Source of the DNA: Rhodocyclaceae bacterium UBA1310
GTDB lineage: Bacteria > Pseudomonadota > Gammaproteobacteria > Burkholderiales > Rhodocyclaceae
DNA: 35,912 nt
Reading direction: 5' to 3'
Assembly (NCBI GenBank): GCA_002307175.1
Contig: DBTS01000047.1
Location: forward strand, 567 to 36,478
A model generated the notes under the pieces. It had not been told where the DNA came from. It saw only the letters and a program-made list of their open reading frames with translations, and made no database searches. Numbering within the stretch: position 1 is the stretch's first letter; every line of letters starts with the position of its first letter. The position numbers and the translations under genes are program-made. Shown here in pieces: positions 23,254 through 30,569 of the stretch.

Positions 23254-23955
23254 TCAGGCCGCCAGATCGAACACCAGTACTTCGGCATTCTCCCCGTTGA
23301 CCAGATGGACTTTTGATTCGTGTTCCAGCAGGGCAGCGTCACCGGCAGAGAGACTCTGGCCGTTGATGTCGAGCATTCCGCGCACCAGGAAAACATAGGC
23401 TTTGCGGTCCGGATCGATATCCAGCAAGGCACTTTCACCATGATTGAAGAGGCCAGCATAGAGTGAAGCATCCGCATGGATCAGCACCGATCCAGCCGCG
23501 CCATCGGGAGAAGCCACAAGGCGAAGCTGACCGCGTTTTTCACTCTCGGCGAAAGTTTTCTGCTCGTAGCCCGGAGCAATCCCCTTGACGTTCGGCTGGA
23601 TCCAGATCTGCAGAAAGTGCGTGGTCTGGCCCTGCGCATGGTTCATTTCGCTGTGCTGAACGCCCGAGCCAGCACTCATGCGTTGCACGTCTCCGGGCGG
23701 AATTACGGCCACGTTGCCCATGCTGTCACGGTGAGAAAGCTCACCTTCGAGTACATAGCTGATGATTTCCATATCGCGGTGCGGATGGGTGCCGAATCCG
23801 GTACCCGGAGCGATGCGGTCTTCATTGATAACGCGAAGATTGCCCCACTCGATATGTGCGGGGTCGTAATAACCGGCAAATGAGAATGAGTGATAGCTCT
23901 TGAGCCATCCGTGGTCTGCAAAACCGCGATCTTGTGCCTGGCGAAGTGTGAGCAT
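23254..23955 (-). CDS. Pirin-family bicupin protein (YhhW-like)
   Basis: The protein has 233 residues from ATG 23955, chosen because GGAGG lies eight bases upstream; the frame is open further but that part looks non-coding. The first cupin carries the metal ligands: GFGTHPHRDMEIISYVLEGEL (His, His, ... Glu) and VQRMSAGSGVQHSEMN (His). The second cupin (about 160-230) is degenerate. E. coli YhhW and human pirin have quercetin 2,3-dioxygenase activity in vitro, so that is the usual annotation, but the physiological role is unsettled. Its neighbours are a small ORF, DoxX and LysR genes on the same strand. Confidence 0.92.
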   Translation of the reverse strand: MLTLRQAQDRGFADHGWLKSYHSFSFAGYYDPAHIEWGNLRVINEDRIAPGTGFGTHPHRDMEIISYVLEGELSHRDSMGNVAVIPPGDVQRMSAGSGVQHSEMNHAQGQTTHFLQIWIQPNVKGIAPGYEQKTFAESEKRGQLRLVASPDGAAGSVLIHADASLYAGLFNHGESALLDIDPDRKAYVFLVRGMLDINGQSLSAGDAALLEHESKVHLVNGENAEVLVFDLAA

Positions 23956-24802
23956 GAGTCCGTCCTCCGTGTTGATGTGTGCATTCTGTGGGCTGCAGGC
24001 CCGCTTTGGGAGCACTGTAATTGACGATTACGTTCAAAAATTTTGAATGATTCCCGCTGACCCAATAGGCTGTTCATGATCTGTCCCCTGCACAGACCCT
24101 GATCAGGCATTGACTGACGGTTTCCAGGAGCTGCCGCTTTAAGGGCTGATGTGAAGGCGGGAATCGATATTCCGGGGGGGGGGCAGCCGGTTTCCGAGTG
24201 GTGGTGGCTGCGGGGCAGGAAAAAGTCCCACGCACCGTGCGTGCCTGGGCAGACACGGTGCGTGGCAATACTTCCCCCTATTGCACGAGTGGATGAGAGG
24301 CTGTCTGCGGGCTATGCTCCGCCAGACTGCTGTCACATTTCGGCCAGAACCGAAAAATCAACGGGTAGTGCCTCAAAAATCCTTGTTCTTGTGGCTTGAG
24401 AAGCCGTTCTCGGCCTCTCTGCGAGGCCTGTGGTTTCGCGTGTTTTGTTGCGAAACGCAAACCAGCTTCTGCGCCAGAGTAGTGCGAAAAAATGGTTGCG
24501 CTAGATGCATATTAACTATGCGTAGGGGATTATGATAGACGCAAACAAGATTTTAGGGTGGGTAGATATGCCCATTGGGGCAAGCATCAAGGAAGGGGCA
24601 TGCATAAACGGGGAGGCCGGGGCTAGCCCGGGCGCCATTTTTATGCCTGGATGTATTCCCGGTGCAGCCACGTAGGCGGGTGGGGAATGTTGGGTGAGTA
24701 TCCGTTCAAAAGCCGTACACAGCGGCAGGATGTTCTGACGAGCGGCGATTACAATACTTTCGCAGCTTGGGTTATATCAAGTCTGGCGCCGGTGCTGTGC
24801 AG
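23956..24802. other. Long structured intergenic region
   Basis: No sizeable gene is seen. The region holds a second G10 tract (24174-24183), a perfect 11-bp inverted repeat CACGCACCGTG/CACGGTGCGTG (24229-24239 and 24254-24264), hairpins GGCCTC/GAGGCC (around 24415-24431) and GTTTCGC/GCGAAAC (24433-24456), and a possible 35-codon plus-strand ORF at 24568-24675. Confidence 0.45.
24568..24675 (+). CDS. Possible 35-residue Gly/Ala-rich peptide ORF
   Basis: ATG 24568 opens a frame to TAG 24673-24675. The peptide starts MPIGASIKEGACINGEAG and continues Gly/Ala-rich with Cys at about positions 12 and 29. A purine-rich GGGTGGG lies upstream at a plausible distance, and TATGAT at 24531 could be a -10 box. 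The frame also covers the GC-rich self-complementary segment around GGGGCTAGCCC, which offers a non-coding explanation. The call is speculative. Confidence 0.18.
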   Translation: MPIGASIKEGACINGEAGASPGAIFMPGCIPGAAT

Positions 24803-25165
24803 CTACGCCTGCAGGGCTTCACCAGAATTCCAGCGCATCTGTTCGAGGCAGAGCAGAAATCCTGGAATCGCCTGTTCAGCCTCCACTCTTCTGTGCCAGC
24901 GGATGCCACCGGCGTGGGTGTCCACATAGCGAAAATCCAGGCTGCCATCCGGGTTATGGGAGATCCGCAGATAGGTGTCGTCAAAGTTATGATTGGGTCT
25001 GATCAGCGAAATGCACAGATCTGCAGCTGCCGTCCAGGCATAAAGTTCATCGATAAGCGTGCCGGCTGCGACGTAGTCACTCAACGCCTGCAGGCCTGCG
25101 AAGCTTGATTCGCAGGCCGCCAGATCACGATAGTGGGCAACAATGCGTGGCCAGGGAATTTTCAT
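24803..25165 (-). CDS. Conserved-looking hypothetical protein
   Basis: The protein is about 120 residues from ATG 25165, with GAGGA nine bases upstream. It begins MKIPWPRIVAHYRDLAACE and includes a Trp/Asp-rich middle (DLCISLIRPNHNFDDTYLRI, DGSLDFRYVDTHAGGIRWHR). It has no signal peptide or membrane segment. The composition and ribosome site support a real small cytoplasmic protein. I do not recognise the family and see no catalytic motif. It lies 113 bases downstream of the 54-residue membrane protein gene on the same strand. Confidence 0.65.
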   Translation of the reverse strand: MKIPWPRIVAHYRDLAACESSFAGLQALSDYVAAGTLIDELYAWTAAADLCISLIRPNHNFDDTYLRISHNPDGSLDFRYVDTHAGGIRWHRRVEAEQAIPGFLLCLEQMRWNSGEALQA

Positions 25166-25278
25166 GACGGGGTTTCCTCGGAAGCTGCTCATGATCCTAC
25201 TGCAAAGAAATGCTCAGATTTCATGCACTGCTCTTCGGTCCGCTGTGGCTGTTTTGAGACAGTTCCTGAACTGTTGCT

Positions 25279-25443
25279 TTACCAGCGTTGAACCATGCGC
25301 CAGAAAAGCCCCGCGCCGACAGCCAGAAAAGCCATCAGCACCCAAAGCGGGGAGACCCACGGAATGCTTGTCTGCACGCTGTCGGCAATCAGCAGTGCTG
25401 CCACGCTACTTACCGACCAAACCAGCCACAAGGTATCTTTCAT
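25279..25443 (-). CDS. Small membrane protein (54 residues)
   Basis: ATG 25443 is preceded by CAGGAG at eight bases, and the frame ends with TAA at 25279. The peptide MKDTLWLVWSVSSVAALL... has two hydrophobic segments (about 5-20 and 30-48) separated by a short polar turn, and ends with the basic RMVQRW. This is the layout of a double-spanning small inner-membrane protein. Family and function are not recognised. Confidence 0.7.
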   Translation of the reverse strand: MKDTLWLVWSVSSVAALLIADSVQTSIPWVSPLWVLMAFLAVGAGLFWRMVQRW

Positions 25444-25667
25444 CTGTATATCTCCTGGGGAAATCAGGTTCGCTAGCGCGGTTATTATTTAGCCAGTCGG
25501 ATAGTGGGAAAACCCCGGTATCCCGCCTTCTGAGGCCGCAGCAGCTTGTCCGCCCAAGACTGCCGATCTGTTTGCCATTGCTATACCGGTCTTGCAGACA
25601 GTGAGACCTAAAGGTAACGCCTGAGTATGCTTAATAGGTGCATTTGCCCGAAGGTCGTGGCAAAAGA

Positions 25668-25734
25668 CGATAGGTGGTGGGGTCTTCCGGACGACTGTCA
25701 GGTTTGCGCCTCAATACCTGTGTGACACCTATCG
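25668..25734. ncRNA. Candidate structured RNA element
   Basis: Perfect 9-base arms CGATAGGTG and CACCTATCG enclose 49 bases that can themselves form two hairpins (GTC-TTCCG-GAC and CAGGT/ACCTG). This is a branched, tRNA-sized fold with no tRNA signature. On the minus strand it would lie in the leader of the 54-residue gene. Strand and function are unknown. Confidence 0.25.
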
Positions 25735-25956
25735 GTTTGTGCAGCGCGTATCAGCTTCGATCCGGCTGGTGTTGTGCGAGCGCATCAGCCAGTTTCTGCA
25801 GTAATGAGTCGAAGAGTATGCAGGTGACCAATTTCGCTGCTCCGATTAACCCTTATTCCCAGCCGGGGATACTGGCCGAGTGGGTGGGCGATTGCCCTTG
25901 AGAGCTTCCAGCAATCGGTGGATGGCAGATCATGCCAGAGGTGCTTTACGCGAGGG

Positions 25957-25980
25957 AGGCTGCTGCGGTGCCAGCAGCCT
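25957..25980. terminator. Hairpin at the end of the cobalamin operon
   Basis: AGGCTGCTG/CAGCAGCCT form a perfect 9-bp stem with a six-base loop, 17 bases after the stop of the last operon gene (minus strand). There is no T-run, so termination efficiency is uncertain; it may protect the mRNA end. Confidence 0.45.
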
Positions 25981-25997
25981 GAGTGAGTCAGGAGGAT

Positions 25998-26345
25998 TCA
26001 GCCTTGTTCAAAGCTGGCCTGATGGAATACCAGATCTTCCACGATGCGCCCGTTCTTGAGATGTTCCTCGATGATGCGGTTCATATTTTCATCGGTCACG
26101 TTGTAATACCACGTTCCATCCGGCTGTACGCACAGGATGGGACCACCCTTGCAGGCCGCAAAACACGAGGCCCGTGTGCGCTTGCAGCGCAGCTCGGCGG
26201 CATCCAGCCCTGCAGCCTTGAACTTTTCGCCCAGGCTGTCGAACAGGGCCATGGATTTGCCGTCGGCATTGCAGCGAGGGCCGGTGCACAGCAAAACATG
26301 GCGTTTGTACGCGCCGATCTTCGGTTTGATGATCTCTGTGCTCAT
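25998..26345 (-). CDS. [2Fe-2S] thioredoxin-like ferredoxin in the cobalamin operon
   Basis: The 115-residue protein has six Cys: C20 and C25 (LLCTGPRC), C54, C61, C65 and C72 (RCKRTRASCFAACKGGPILC). The fold pattern is that of thioredoxin-like [2Fe-2S] ferredoxins, where four of these hold the cluster. It is the last gene of the operon and overlaps the cbiH gene by four bases, so it is made together with the corrin enzymes. Likely roles are electron supply to a reduction step (cobalt reduction or precorrin-6A reduction) or support of CbiH, some versions of which carry an Fe-S domain. The actual partner is inference. Confidence 0.82.
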   Translation of the reverse strand: MSTEIIKPKIGAYKRHVLLCTGPRCNADGKSMALFDSLGEKFKAAGLDAAELRCKRTRASCFAACKGGPILCVQPDGTWYYNVTDENMNRIIEEHLKNGRIVEDLVFHQASFEQG

Positions 26346-27331
26346 GCCTCACCCTCGGCCTGTGGCTCTTCCGGTAGAAGGGGCTCATCAAGCACGCTCT
26401 GGATGTAGTCGGCAGGCAGACGGTACTCTGCTGCCAGCGCCGTGGCTGTCAAACCACTGGCCTGGATGCTGGCGATCCAGCCATTGAGTCCGCTGGAGAG
26501 CGAGTGGCCCGCCTTCTCGCCGTCTCTGGCACTGCGCTCGCCATCGTTGACGGCGTACTTGTTGGCATAGCCACGTGGCGTAACCATCAGGCCATCGCGC
26601 ACGAAAGTGTTGGAGTTACCAATCAGTACCGTGGTGAGCATGCCGATTTCGGCATCGGCCATTTTGTCGAGCGTAGTGAATTCAATCCGCTGTTTCGGGC
26701 GATAGGCTGATTTGACAATGGCCACCGGGGTCTGCGGATCGCGGTGACGCAGAAAGATGCGCTGCGCCTCGGCGATCTGGCGCGTGCGACGGCCACTCTT
26801 GGGGTTGTAGAGGGCCACCACGAAGTCCGCGTAGGCCACTGCGTCCAGGCGGCGGGCGATGACGGGCCAGGGCGTGAGCAGATCGGAGAGCGAGATTGCG
26901 CAGAAATCATGCGTCAGTGGGGCGCCGACAAGTGCCGCACAGGTGTTGAGCGCCGAAGCGCCGGGCACGATCTCCACCTCAATCTCCGAGTCAGGCGTCC
27001 AGCCTGCCTGGAAGAGCACTTCGAAGGTCGGGCCGGCCATGCCGTAGACACCGGCATCGCCTGAGGAGATCAGCGCCACCTTCTTGCCCTGGCGTGCGCG
27101 ATCGAGTGCCTCGATGGCGCGGTCGAGTTCCTCCGTCATGGATTTGCGCACCACTTCCTTGCCCACAATCAGCTCTGCCACCAACTTGATGTAGGTGACA
27201 TAACCGATGATGATGTCGGCTTCGGCAATCGCCTCGCGTGCGCGTGCAGTCATGTGGGCGTGGCTGCCCGGGCCAAGGCCGACGAGCATGATCTTGCCGC
27301 GTGCGGCGTTGGGGGTGTCTGCAGTGTTCAT
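26342..27331 (-). CDS. cbiH: Cobalt-precorrin-3B C17-methyltransferase (CbiH/CobJ)
   Basis: The protein has 329 residues. The SAM-dependent tetrapyrrole methylase fold is clear: GKIMLVGLGPGSHAHMTARA (about 12-31), IIGYVTYIKLV, VALISSGDAGVYGMAGP, EIVPGASALNTCAALVGAPLTHDFCAISLSDLLTPW, FVVALYNPKSGRRTRQI and the C-terminal MLTTVLIGNSNTF...MVTPRGYANKY. It methylates C17 and drives ring contraction. About 60 extra C-terminal residues beyond the usual end (after RGYANKY) form a helical extension with no motif seen. Four-base overlaps with both neighbours indicate translational coupling. Confidence 0.95.
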   Translation of the reverse strand: MNTADTPNAARGKIMLVGLGPGSHAHMTARAREAIAEADIIIGYVTYIKLVAELIVGKEVVRKSMTEELDRAIEALDRARQGKKVALISSGDAGVYGMAGPTFEVLFQAGWTPDSEIEVEIVPGASALNTCAALVGAPLTHDFCAISLSDLLTPWPVIARRLDAVAYADFVVALYNPKSGRRTRQIAEAQRIFLRHRDPQTPVAIVKSAYRPKQRIEFTTLDKMADAEIGMLTTVLIGNSNTFVRDGLMVTPRGYANKYAVNDGERSARDGEKAGHSLSSGLNGWIASIQASGLTATALAAEYRLPADYIQSVLDEPLLPEEPQAEGEA

Positions 27332-27723
27332 TCTGGAATCCTTGCGATGGATACGGTGGCGCTGCGGCCATCAGAGCCGCGCAGCCGGTGTTTTTCGACG
27401 ATCAGCTGGGTTGCATCGGTGTGCGCCACAAGCACTGCCGCTGCTTCCGATACGGAAGGTGTACCGGTATGCCGGCGTACTGTTTCTGAAGGATTGGGCA
27501 CCGGTACTGCAGCTAGTTCAAAGGCGGCGTAGAAATGGATCTGCCAGCCATATTGCTGCGCCAGTTCGAGAAAGGCGCGCTCGTCGGCCTTCAGGTCGAT
27601 GCTCGCAACCGCCCGAACCTCGGCCAGCGTGCCTCCTGCCTTGTGCAAAGCCTCTGCGATGCAGGCCTGCAGCGTGGCAAGCGGCGTTCCCCGGTCGCAG
27701 CCCAGGCCCAGGGCGAGCTTCAT
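27328..27723 (-). CDS. CobE / CbiG C-terminal domain protein
   Basis: The protein has 131 residues. The start MKLALGLGCDRGTPLATL matches the CbiG_C/CobE domain (GCxRGT motif), followed by DLKADERAFLELAQQYGWQIHFY and a VSEAAAVL segment. In many bacteria this domain is the C-terminal part of CbiG; here it is a separate gene overlapping the CbiG N/mid gene by four bases (27720-27723). It probably works with that protein in opening the delta-lactone of cobalt-precorrin-5A. Confidence 0.88.
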   Translation of the reverse strand: MKLALGLGCDRGTPLATLQACIAEALHKAGGTLAEVRAVASIDLKADERAFLELAQQYGWQIHFYAAFELAAVPVPNPSETVRRHTGTPSVSEAAAVLVAHTDATQLIVEKHRLRGSDGRSATVSIARIPE

Positions 27724-28460
27724 GCGGCCTCCGGGCGGTACGTCACACAGCGCCCGGCGAGTGCCGTCGTGTAGCTGCCTGGCATTTCGCGCAGGCTTAC
27801 CCAGAGCACGGCGGCAAAGCGCGTGGGGTCGACATCTTCCAGGCGGCTGAAACGGTGCAGATTGCCCGGTAGCGGCCCGCTGCGGCCATCAGCGTGGCGC
27901 GTCCACCAGTCTTCGCTGCCAGCTTCCTGCACCAGCGCTACCGGCTCGTCATTGACCACGGCTGCGCTGGCGCAGACGATGGCGTCGTGCGCCGCCTCCA
28001 TACGCCAGCCCAGCTCCCGCCCGAAAAGATCGACGGCCAGCGTCTGGCGTGCATCCGAGGCTGTGGTCAGCACGGCCTGCGCGCCCAATGCGCGGGCGAT
28101 GTGGTGGGCCAGCGCATTGGCACCGCCAAGGTGGCCGGAGAGCATCGGGATGGCGAACTTGCCGGCTTCATCCACCACCACCACGGCTGGATCAACATCC
28201 TTGCCTTTCAGGTGGGGGGCGATCACGCGCACCATTGCGCCCAGTGAAACAATGGCGATGATGCCATCGAAGTTCGCGAAGAGTTCCGGGATCTGGTCGC
28301 CAATCTTGCCTTCATAGCAATGGCAGGCGTCTGGAGCAGCGGCGGTGGCTTCACTGCGGAATTTGGCCGGGGCATACAGCCGGGCGCCCGGCCAGGCGGC
28401 CCGTACCCGGCCAGCCAGGGCAATGCCGTGGCGCGTGATGGAAATGATAGCGACTCTCAT
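27720..28460 (-). CDS. cbiG: Cobalt-precorrin-5A hydrolase, N-terminal and middle domains
   Basis: The protein has 246 residues. CbiG N-domain marks are GDQIPELFANFDGIIAIVSLGAMVRVIAPHLKGKDVDPAVVVVDEAGKFAIPMLSGHLGGAN (about 53-115) and TTASDARQTLAVD. The middle domain runs about 130-240 and ends CVTYRPEA. CbiG removes a two-carbon fragment as acetaldehyde in the anaerobic pathway, so its presence identifies that pathway. The C-domain is encoded by the next gene. A gap of 52 bases separates it from cbiL upstream, one of the few spacers in this operon. Confidence 0.92.
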   Translation of the reverse strand: MRVAIISITRHGIALAGRVRAAWPGARLYAPAKFRSEATAAAPDACHCYEGKIGDQIPELFANFDGIIAIVSLGAMVRVIAPHLKGKDVDPAVVVVDEAGKFAIPMLSGHLGGANALAHHIARALGAQAVLTTASDARQTLAVDLFGRELGWRMEAAHDAIVCASAAVVNDEPVALVQEAGSEDWWTRHADGRSGPLPGNLHRFSRLEDVDPTRFAAVLWVSLREMPGSYTTALAGRCVTYRPEAA

Positions 28461-28512
28461 GATGGGATGTTGTAGTGTTGTTATGGTGGGATTGGCGGAC
28501 TCAGGCTGCGGG

Positions 28513-29289
28513 CTACTCTGCCGGTTTGCGTTTGCGGCAGCCCCGGCGCAATTCGCCGTGCACGCGCAACGGGTTATGCACCAGCAGCAGCGAGAGGTAG
28601 TTCACGCTGTGGCCCCTGAGGCTTGCCACATCGCGCACGATGCGTTCATCCGGTGCGCCGACCTTCTCGATGAAGCAGGCATGCGCGAGCAGATCGCGCT
28701 GGGCCAGCAGATCAATCACCTCATCGAGCATCGGTTTGACCTTCATGAGCACCAGCGTGTCGAACTCCGCGAGCAGGCGATCGATCACCTCCACGCCATA
28801 CGCGGCGGGCACGATGCCCAGCGTTTCATCCTCTTCGGCGAGAGTCAGGCCCGAGCTGGCGGCCGCCGCTGCAAACGACGAAACACCAGGAATCGTCTCT
28901 ACTGCCACTTCCGGGGCGAGTTCGCGCACCACGCGGGCCAGATGGCCGAAAGTGGCGAAGGTGGAGGCGTCTCCTTCGACGAGAAACACCAGATCGCGGC
29001 CTTCGCGCAGCAGCTCCACGGTGCGTGCGGCGGCGCGTGCCCAGGCTTTGGCCAGCGCCTCGGCGTCGCGTGTCATGGGGAACACGAGTTCCACCGCGTC
29101 AGCGGGGATAGGCAGCCCGCCACGCTCGACGATGGAGAGCGCGTAGGAGCTGTCTTCTGCGCGTTTGACCGGATACAGCCAGCGCGCGCCAGACTGCAGC
29201 GCCGCCCAGGCGCGCCGGGTGATGAGTTCGGGGTCGCCGGGGCCGAGTGAGGCTCCGATGAGGCGGCCATAATGCGTAGCGTTTGTCAT
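28513..29289 (-). CDS. cbiL: Cobalt-precorrin-2 C20-methyltransferase (CbiL/CobI)
   Basis: The protein has about 258 residues from ATG 29289, which overlaps the previous stop (ATGA); eleven upstream codons are open but unneeded. The methylase motifs are GRLIGASLGPGDPELITRRAW (N-terminal SAM loop), FLVEGDASTFATFGHLA, ETIPGVSSFAAAAASSGLTLAEEDETLGIVPA, LVLMKVKP, CFIEKVGAPDERIV and YLSLLLVHN near the end. It adds the C20 methyl group, the first committed corrin methylation after the C2/C7 methylations. The C-terminus is a basic tail (RRGCRKRKPAE). Confidence 0.95.
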   Translation of the reverse strand: MTNATHYGRLIGASLGPGDPELITRRAWAALQSGARWLYPVKRAEDSSYALSIVERGGLPIPADAVELVFPMTRDAEALAKAWARAAARTVELLREGRDLVFLVEGDASTFATFGHLARVVRELAPEVAVETIPGVSSFAAAAASSGLTLAEEDETLGIVPAAYGVEVIDRLLAEFDTLVLMKVKPMLDEVIDLLAQRDLLAHACFIEKVGAPDERIVRDVASLRGHSVNYLSLLLVHNPLRVHGELRRGCRKRKPAE

Positions 29290-30569
29290 GCCTGGATTTC
29301 CTTGCTGGCGGTAACGATCCACACCGGATTCTGGGCAGCCAGCCGGTGCATTGCGAGAATGGGTTGGCTGCGCGAAGCCTGCAGCTGCACCACCTCCCAG
29401 GTTGCCTCAAGGGCCTGCAGGGTCTGGGTGGCAGTGGCAAGGTTTTCGAGCGTCACGAAGTTCATCACGAGGCGCCCGCCCGGCTTGAGGCGTTGCAGGC
29501 AGAGCGTGATCAGTTCGGCAAGTTCACCGCCCGAGCCGCCGATGAACACCGCATCGGGGGCCGGCCAGCTATCAAGCTGCGCGGGGGCTTTGGCTTCCAG
29601 CAGCGTGTAGTTGCTGATGCGGAATTGCAGCGCATTGGCCCGCGCATTGTCGGCATCGCCGGGATTCTTCTCGATGGCCCAGACGTGGCCGTGCGGCGCC
29701 AGGCGTGCAGCCTCCAGCCCCACCGAGCCGGAACCGGCGCCGATATCCCAGACGACCGCATCGGCACGCAGGCGCAGTTTGGCGAGCGACAGCGCACGCG
29801 CTTCCTGCTTGGTGATAAGGCCTTTTTCCGGTGTGCGCTGGATGTATTCCGCATCTTCGAGCCCGAAGTTCGGCAGGGCAGCGGTGCCTGTGCGCTCAAC
29901 GATCACCACGTTGGGCTCGGCGAACTCGCTGCTGGCGGCTTCCTGCAAGCTCAGCTGGGCGAAACACTGCTCATCGGGCAGGAGCAGGCGGCAGGCTACC
30001 GACAGCCTTACGTCTGCCGCATGGCCGGCCGTGATGAGGGCACGCGCCAGCCGTGCCGGAGTGTTGGTCGGGCTGGTGAAGAGGGCCACACGGGGGTGCA
30101 GGGCGATGGCACGCATCACTGCGTAGAGCCCATGCGTGGGCGTGGCACCGGCGATCCACTCGCCGGCATCCGGGCCGTGGCAGCTTGCCACAGTAGTATC
30201 CTGCCAGGTCAGTCTGAAGCGTGCGCACGCCAGTTGCAGCGTGGAAACCGCTGGCAGAATTTCGCAGGCCGTGGCGCCGATCTTGTCAGTGAGCCAACTG
30301 GCGATGCCGTGGCATAGCGGGTCGCCGGTTGCCAGCACCACAGCGTGCTGCCTCGCCGCGCGGGCTTCGGTGAGCCACGTTGGCACTTTGGTGAGCGCAC
30401 CATCCATGTCGCGCAGCATTGCCTGTGGCACATGCGGGGCGACAAGGGCAAGCGTGCGGGCGGCTCCGATGATGATGTCGGCACGGGTGAGGCGCTGGCG
30501 GGCGGCATCATTGAGGCCGGCCCAGCCATCATCAAGAATGCCGATCAGGCTGCAGGATTCAGGTTGCAT
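29286..30569 (-). CDS. cbiET: Bifunctional cobalt-precorrin-7/6B methyltransferase-decarboxylase (CbiET/CobL)
   Basis: The fusion has 427 residues. The N-terminal half (1 to about 210) is the CbiE-type tetrapyrrole methylase (SLIGILDDGWAGL, IIGAARTL, VVLATGDPLCHGI, EILPAVSTLQLACARFRLTWQ) for C5 methylation. The C-terminal half (from about 235) is the CbiT Rossmann methyltransferase for C15 methylation and decarboxylation (GLITKQEARALSLAKLRL, VVWDIGAGSGSVGLEAARL, AIEKNP, DAVFIGGSGG, GGRLVMNFVTLEN). Fusion is common in the cobL arrangement and as a stand-alone pair in others. It overlaps both neighbours. Confidence 0.95.
   Translation of the reverse strand: MQPESCSLIGILDDGWAGLNDAARQRLTRADIIIGAARTLALVAPHVPQAMLRDMDGALTKVPTWLTEARAARQHAVVLATGDPLCHGIASWLTDKIGATACEILPAVSTLQLACARFRLTWQDTTVASCHGPDAGEWIAGATPTHGLYAVMRAIALHPRVALFTSPTNTPARLARALITAGHAADVRLSVACRLLLPDEQCFAQLSLQEAASSEFAEPNVVIVERTGTAALPNFGLEDAEYIQRTPEKGLITKQEARALSLAKLRLRADAVVWDIGAGSGSVGLEAARLAPHGHVWAIEKNPGDADNARANALQFRISNYTLLEAKAPAQLDSWPAPDAVFIGGSGGELAELITLCLQRLKPGGRLVMNFVTLENLATATQTLQALEATWEVVQLQASRSQPILAMHRLAAQNPVWIVTASKEIQA

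Larger units (their letters stand above)
25444..25997. other. Intergenic stretch with a paired element
   Basis: No gene is seen. It contains the ribosome site of the 54-residue gene, the inverted repeat pair at 25668-25676 and 25726-25734, and a 9-bp hairpin at 25957-25980 just after the cobalamin operon. Confidence 0.4.

Noticed and set aside
24485..24680. Possible riboswitch (cobalamin or c-di-GMP) ahead of a gene
   Set aside because: Neither the conserved B12-box elements nor the GEMM core could be seen, and no plus-strand gene follows.
25444..25997. Cobalamin riboswitch near the cobalamin operon
   Set aside because: This is the 3' end of the operon, not its leader, and no B12-box was found; a riboswitch, if present, would lie beyond the right edge.
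28345..29250. Plus-strand open frame opposite cbiL
   Set aside because: It is antisense to a certain methyltransferase gene and has no recognisable protein features.
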